NCBI GenBank assembly: GCA_027310235.1
Contig: DAIDBF010000092.1
Location: 1-5,912, forward strand
Reading direction: 5' to 3'
From: a bacterium
GTDB lineage: Bacteria > Patescibacteriota > Minisyncoccia > UBA6257 > GWB1-50-10
DNA length: 5,912 nt
Part shown: piece by piece, positions 4,909 to 5,912 of the stretch
Numbering within the stretch: position 1 is the stretch's first letter
Layout: every line of letters begins with the position of its first letter
Translations under genes and position numbers: made by a program
The notes under the pieces: model-generated
Databases searched by the model: none
The model's input: only the letters and a program-made list of their open reading frames with translations
Told to the model about the DNA's origin: nothing

Positions 4909-5478
4909 ATGAATAAAAAGAATCAAAAAGGGAGTTTCTGGATTATCCTTAAAGGTGTCCTGCAGGAAGATCGAGTTTCTACTACTGGGTTTACGCTTAT
5001 CGAGACGCTTATCGTGGTAGCGATTATGGCAGTACTCTCATCTATGCTTCTCTCTTATAACAACTCGAGTTCAAGCCAGATAGGACTTTATACGGAGCAA
5101 GCGGCCGTTGCCGGCGCACTCGACCGGGCGAAGTCACTCTCACTCGAAAGATGGAAAGGATCAACCGATTCCGCGTGCGCATTCGGCGTTCATTTCAATA
5201 CCGCAGACGGTTCCTACTTCATATATCAAAGCATGCCGCGCTCGCCGCTTCCCGATCCATGCAAGGATACGGATCGGAGTTTTATGTCGGGGGATGTAGT
5301 GGTACAGCAGCTCAAGCTTTCCGGCTCGGTCGAATTTCTGACTGCGCCGAATGATGTTTACTTCGTCCCGCCTTATCTCACTGCCTATGGAGCGGGTTCT
5401 ATCTCGTTGAGGACAAAAGGAAAAACGGATACTGCGTCGATTGACGTAAATACCGGGGGAGCCATTACCACAAATTAG
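4909..5478 (+). CDS. Minor pilin, GspH/FimT-like prepilin
   Basis: This is a 189-residue prepilin. The mature part starts at residue 28 with FTLIETLIVVAIMAVLSSML, Gly at -1 and Glu32 at +5. The following segment, TEQAAVAGALDRAKSLSLE (62-80), resembles the helix of GspH/FimT pseudopilins, and the C-terminal half is rich in beta-forming stretches ending ...SIDVNTGGAITTN. Cys90 and Cys118 could pair. The leader of 27 residues is longer than that of pilin 2 and includes a hydrophobic patch (GSFWIILKGVL), yet its last residues VSTTG match the STTG of pilin 2. There is no SD before the ATG at 4909 and no later in-frame ATG before the cleavage site. The next gene starts six bases after the stop, which supports a minor-pilin operon. 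Minor pilins of this class probably prime fibre assembly; the FimT/GspH label is inferred. Confidence 0.85.
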   Translation: MNKKNQKGSFWIILKGVLQEDRVSTTGFTLIETLIVVAIMAVLSSMLLSYNNSSSSQIGLYTEQAAVAGALDRAKSLSLERWKGSTDSACAFGVHFNTADGSYFIYQSMPRSPLPDPCKDTDRSFMSGDVVVQQLKLSGSVEFLTAPNDVYFVPPYLTAYGAGSISLRTKGKTDTASIDVNTGGAITTN

Positions 5479-5484
5479 CTTGGT

Positions 5485-5912
5485 ATGATGTTTCGATTAC
5501 TTAGGACAATACAAGAAGAACGAGGAAGTCTTATAGTGGAGTCGATGGTTGCAACCACGCTTATCGTGATCGGCATTCTGGGAATTATATCGCTCCTCGC
5601 GCGATCGGCTAACTTAAGCCACTATGCATCGCACAGTTTTCAGGCGACCTACCTTGCCGCCGAGGGAATCGAGGTGGTGAAGAATATCCTCGATACGGAC
5701 ATTTCTCGCGGTGCGCCGTGGGGTGCAAGTATTAAGGGGACTCCGCCGTTTTGCGTTTACTACGATACAACCGGCAGCGGTACAAGCTTACCCTCATGTA
5801 CGAGCGATGAGCAGCTCGCATTCGACCCCTCAACAGAATTTGTTGTCGGACCGGCCGCGGGAGGACTGTATCGAAGGGAAGTTACGATCGTTCAAACGGG
5901 TGCGGCGTATGA
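5485..5912 (+). CDS. PilV-like minor pilin, 3'-truncated by window edge
   Basis: An open frame from ATG at 5485 runs to the window end (142 complete codons). The leader MMFRLLRTIQEERG is followed by SLIVESMVATTLIVIGILGI, a class IVa prepilin helix with Glu at +5 (Glu19) but Ser instead of the usual Phe or Met at +1. The region FQATYLAAEGIEVVKNILD (52-70) matches the A-x-LA-x-EGIE-VV-NI pattern seen in PilV-like minor pilins, especially of Patescibacteria. Cys90 and Cys105 are present. The start is ATGATG, so the second ATG at 5488 is also possible; no SD precedes either. It lies six bases after the preceding minor pilin and is very probably co-transcribed. The C-terminal part is not seen. The PilV name is based on the helix and the EGIE motif only. 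Confidence 0.82.
   Translation, partial: MMFRLLRTIQEERGSLIVESMVATTLIVIGILGIISLLARSANLSHYASHSFQATYLAAEGIEVVKNILDTDISRGAPWGASIKGTPPFCVYYDTTGSGTSLPSCTSDEQLAFDPSTEFVVGPAAGGLYRREVTIVQTGAAY

Noticed and set aside
5481..5489. TGGTATGAT as a possible extended -10 before the PilV-like gene
   Set aside because: It overlaps the start codons of the gene itself, so a transcript from it could not carry them. The six-base gap to the previous gene suggests co-transcription.

Overview
The window is most of a type IV pilus (T4P) gene cluster. It probably comes from an uncultivated Patescibacteria/CPR bacterium, most plausibly Parcubacteria. This assignment is an inference from four things: the compact order pilT, pilC, pilin, pilin, pilD, minor pilins; pilins with short basic leaders and an FTLIE(M/T) start; a near absence of Shine-Dalgarno sequences; and strong TATAAT -10 boxes lying right against start codons. 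PilD ends in TGA, so UGA is read as stop here. This argues against the CPR lineages that recode UGA as glycine. All genes lie on the + strand.

Layout. 1-191: the 3' end of a DDE transposase/integrase-core gene, whose end carries a possible promoter. 228-1304: pilT, the retraction ATPase. 1355-2563: pilC, the inner-membrane platform. 2564-2713: an AT-rich inverted-repeat element with no gene. 2714-3263: promoter and major-type pilin 1, whose leader holds an in-frame palindromic insertion. 3285-3329: an intrinsic terminator directly followed by an extended -10 promoter. 3337-3795: pilin 2, probably translated from a leaderless mRNA. 3811-4707: pilD, the bifunctional prepilin peptidase/methylase. 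4708-4908: a second inverted-repeat element, a TATAAT box and a doubtful 12-codon ORF. 4909-5478: a GspH/FimT-like minor pilin. 5485-5912: a PilV-like minor pilin cut by the window end.

How the parts work together. PilD cleaves and N-methylates the four prepilins. PilC anchors the assembly machine in the membrane, and PilT powers pilus retraction. The two minor pilins probably prime or modify the fibre. No extension ATPase (PilB), PilM/N/O or secretin is visible; they may lie outside the window.

The most unusual item is the 84-nt in-frame insertion that splits the leader of pilin 1. It has a perfect 16-bp inverted repeat, a near-duplicated GG(A/G)TTCACC at its edges, and an extra internal copy of one arm that allows two competing hairpins. 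It resembles in concept the palindromic elements known to insert in-frame into Rickettsia genes, though I cannot test any relationship.
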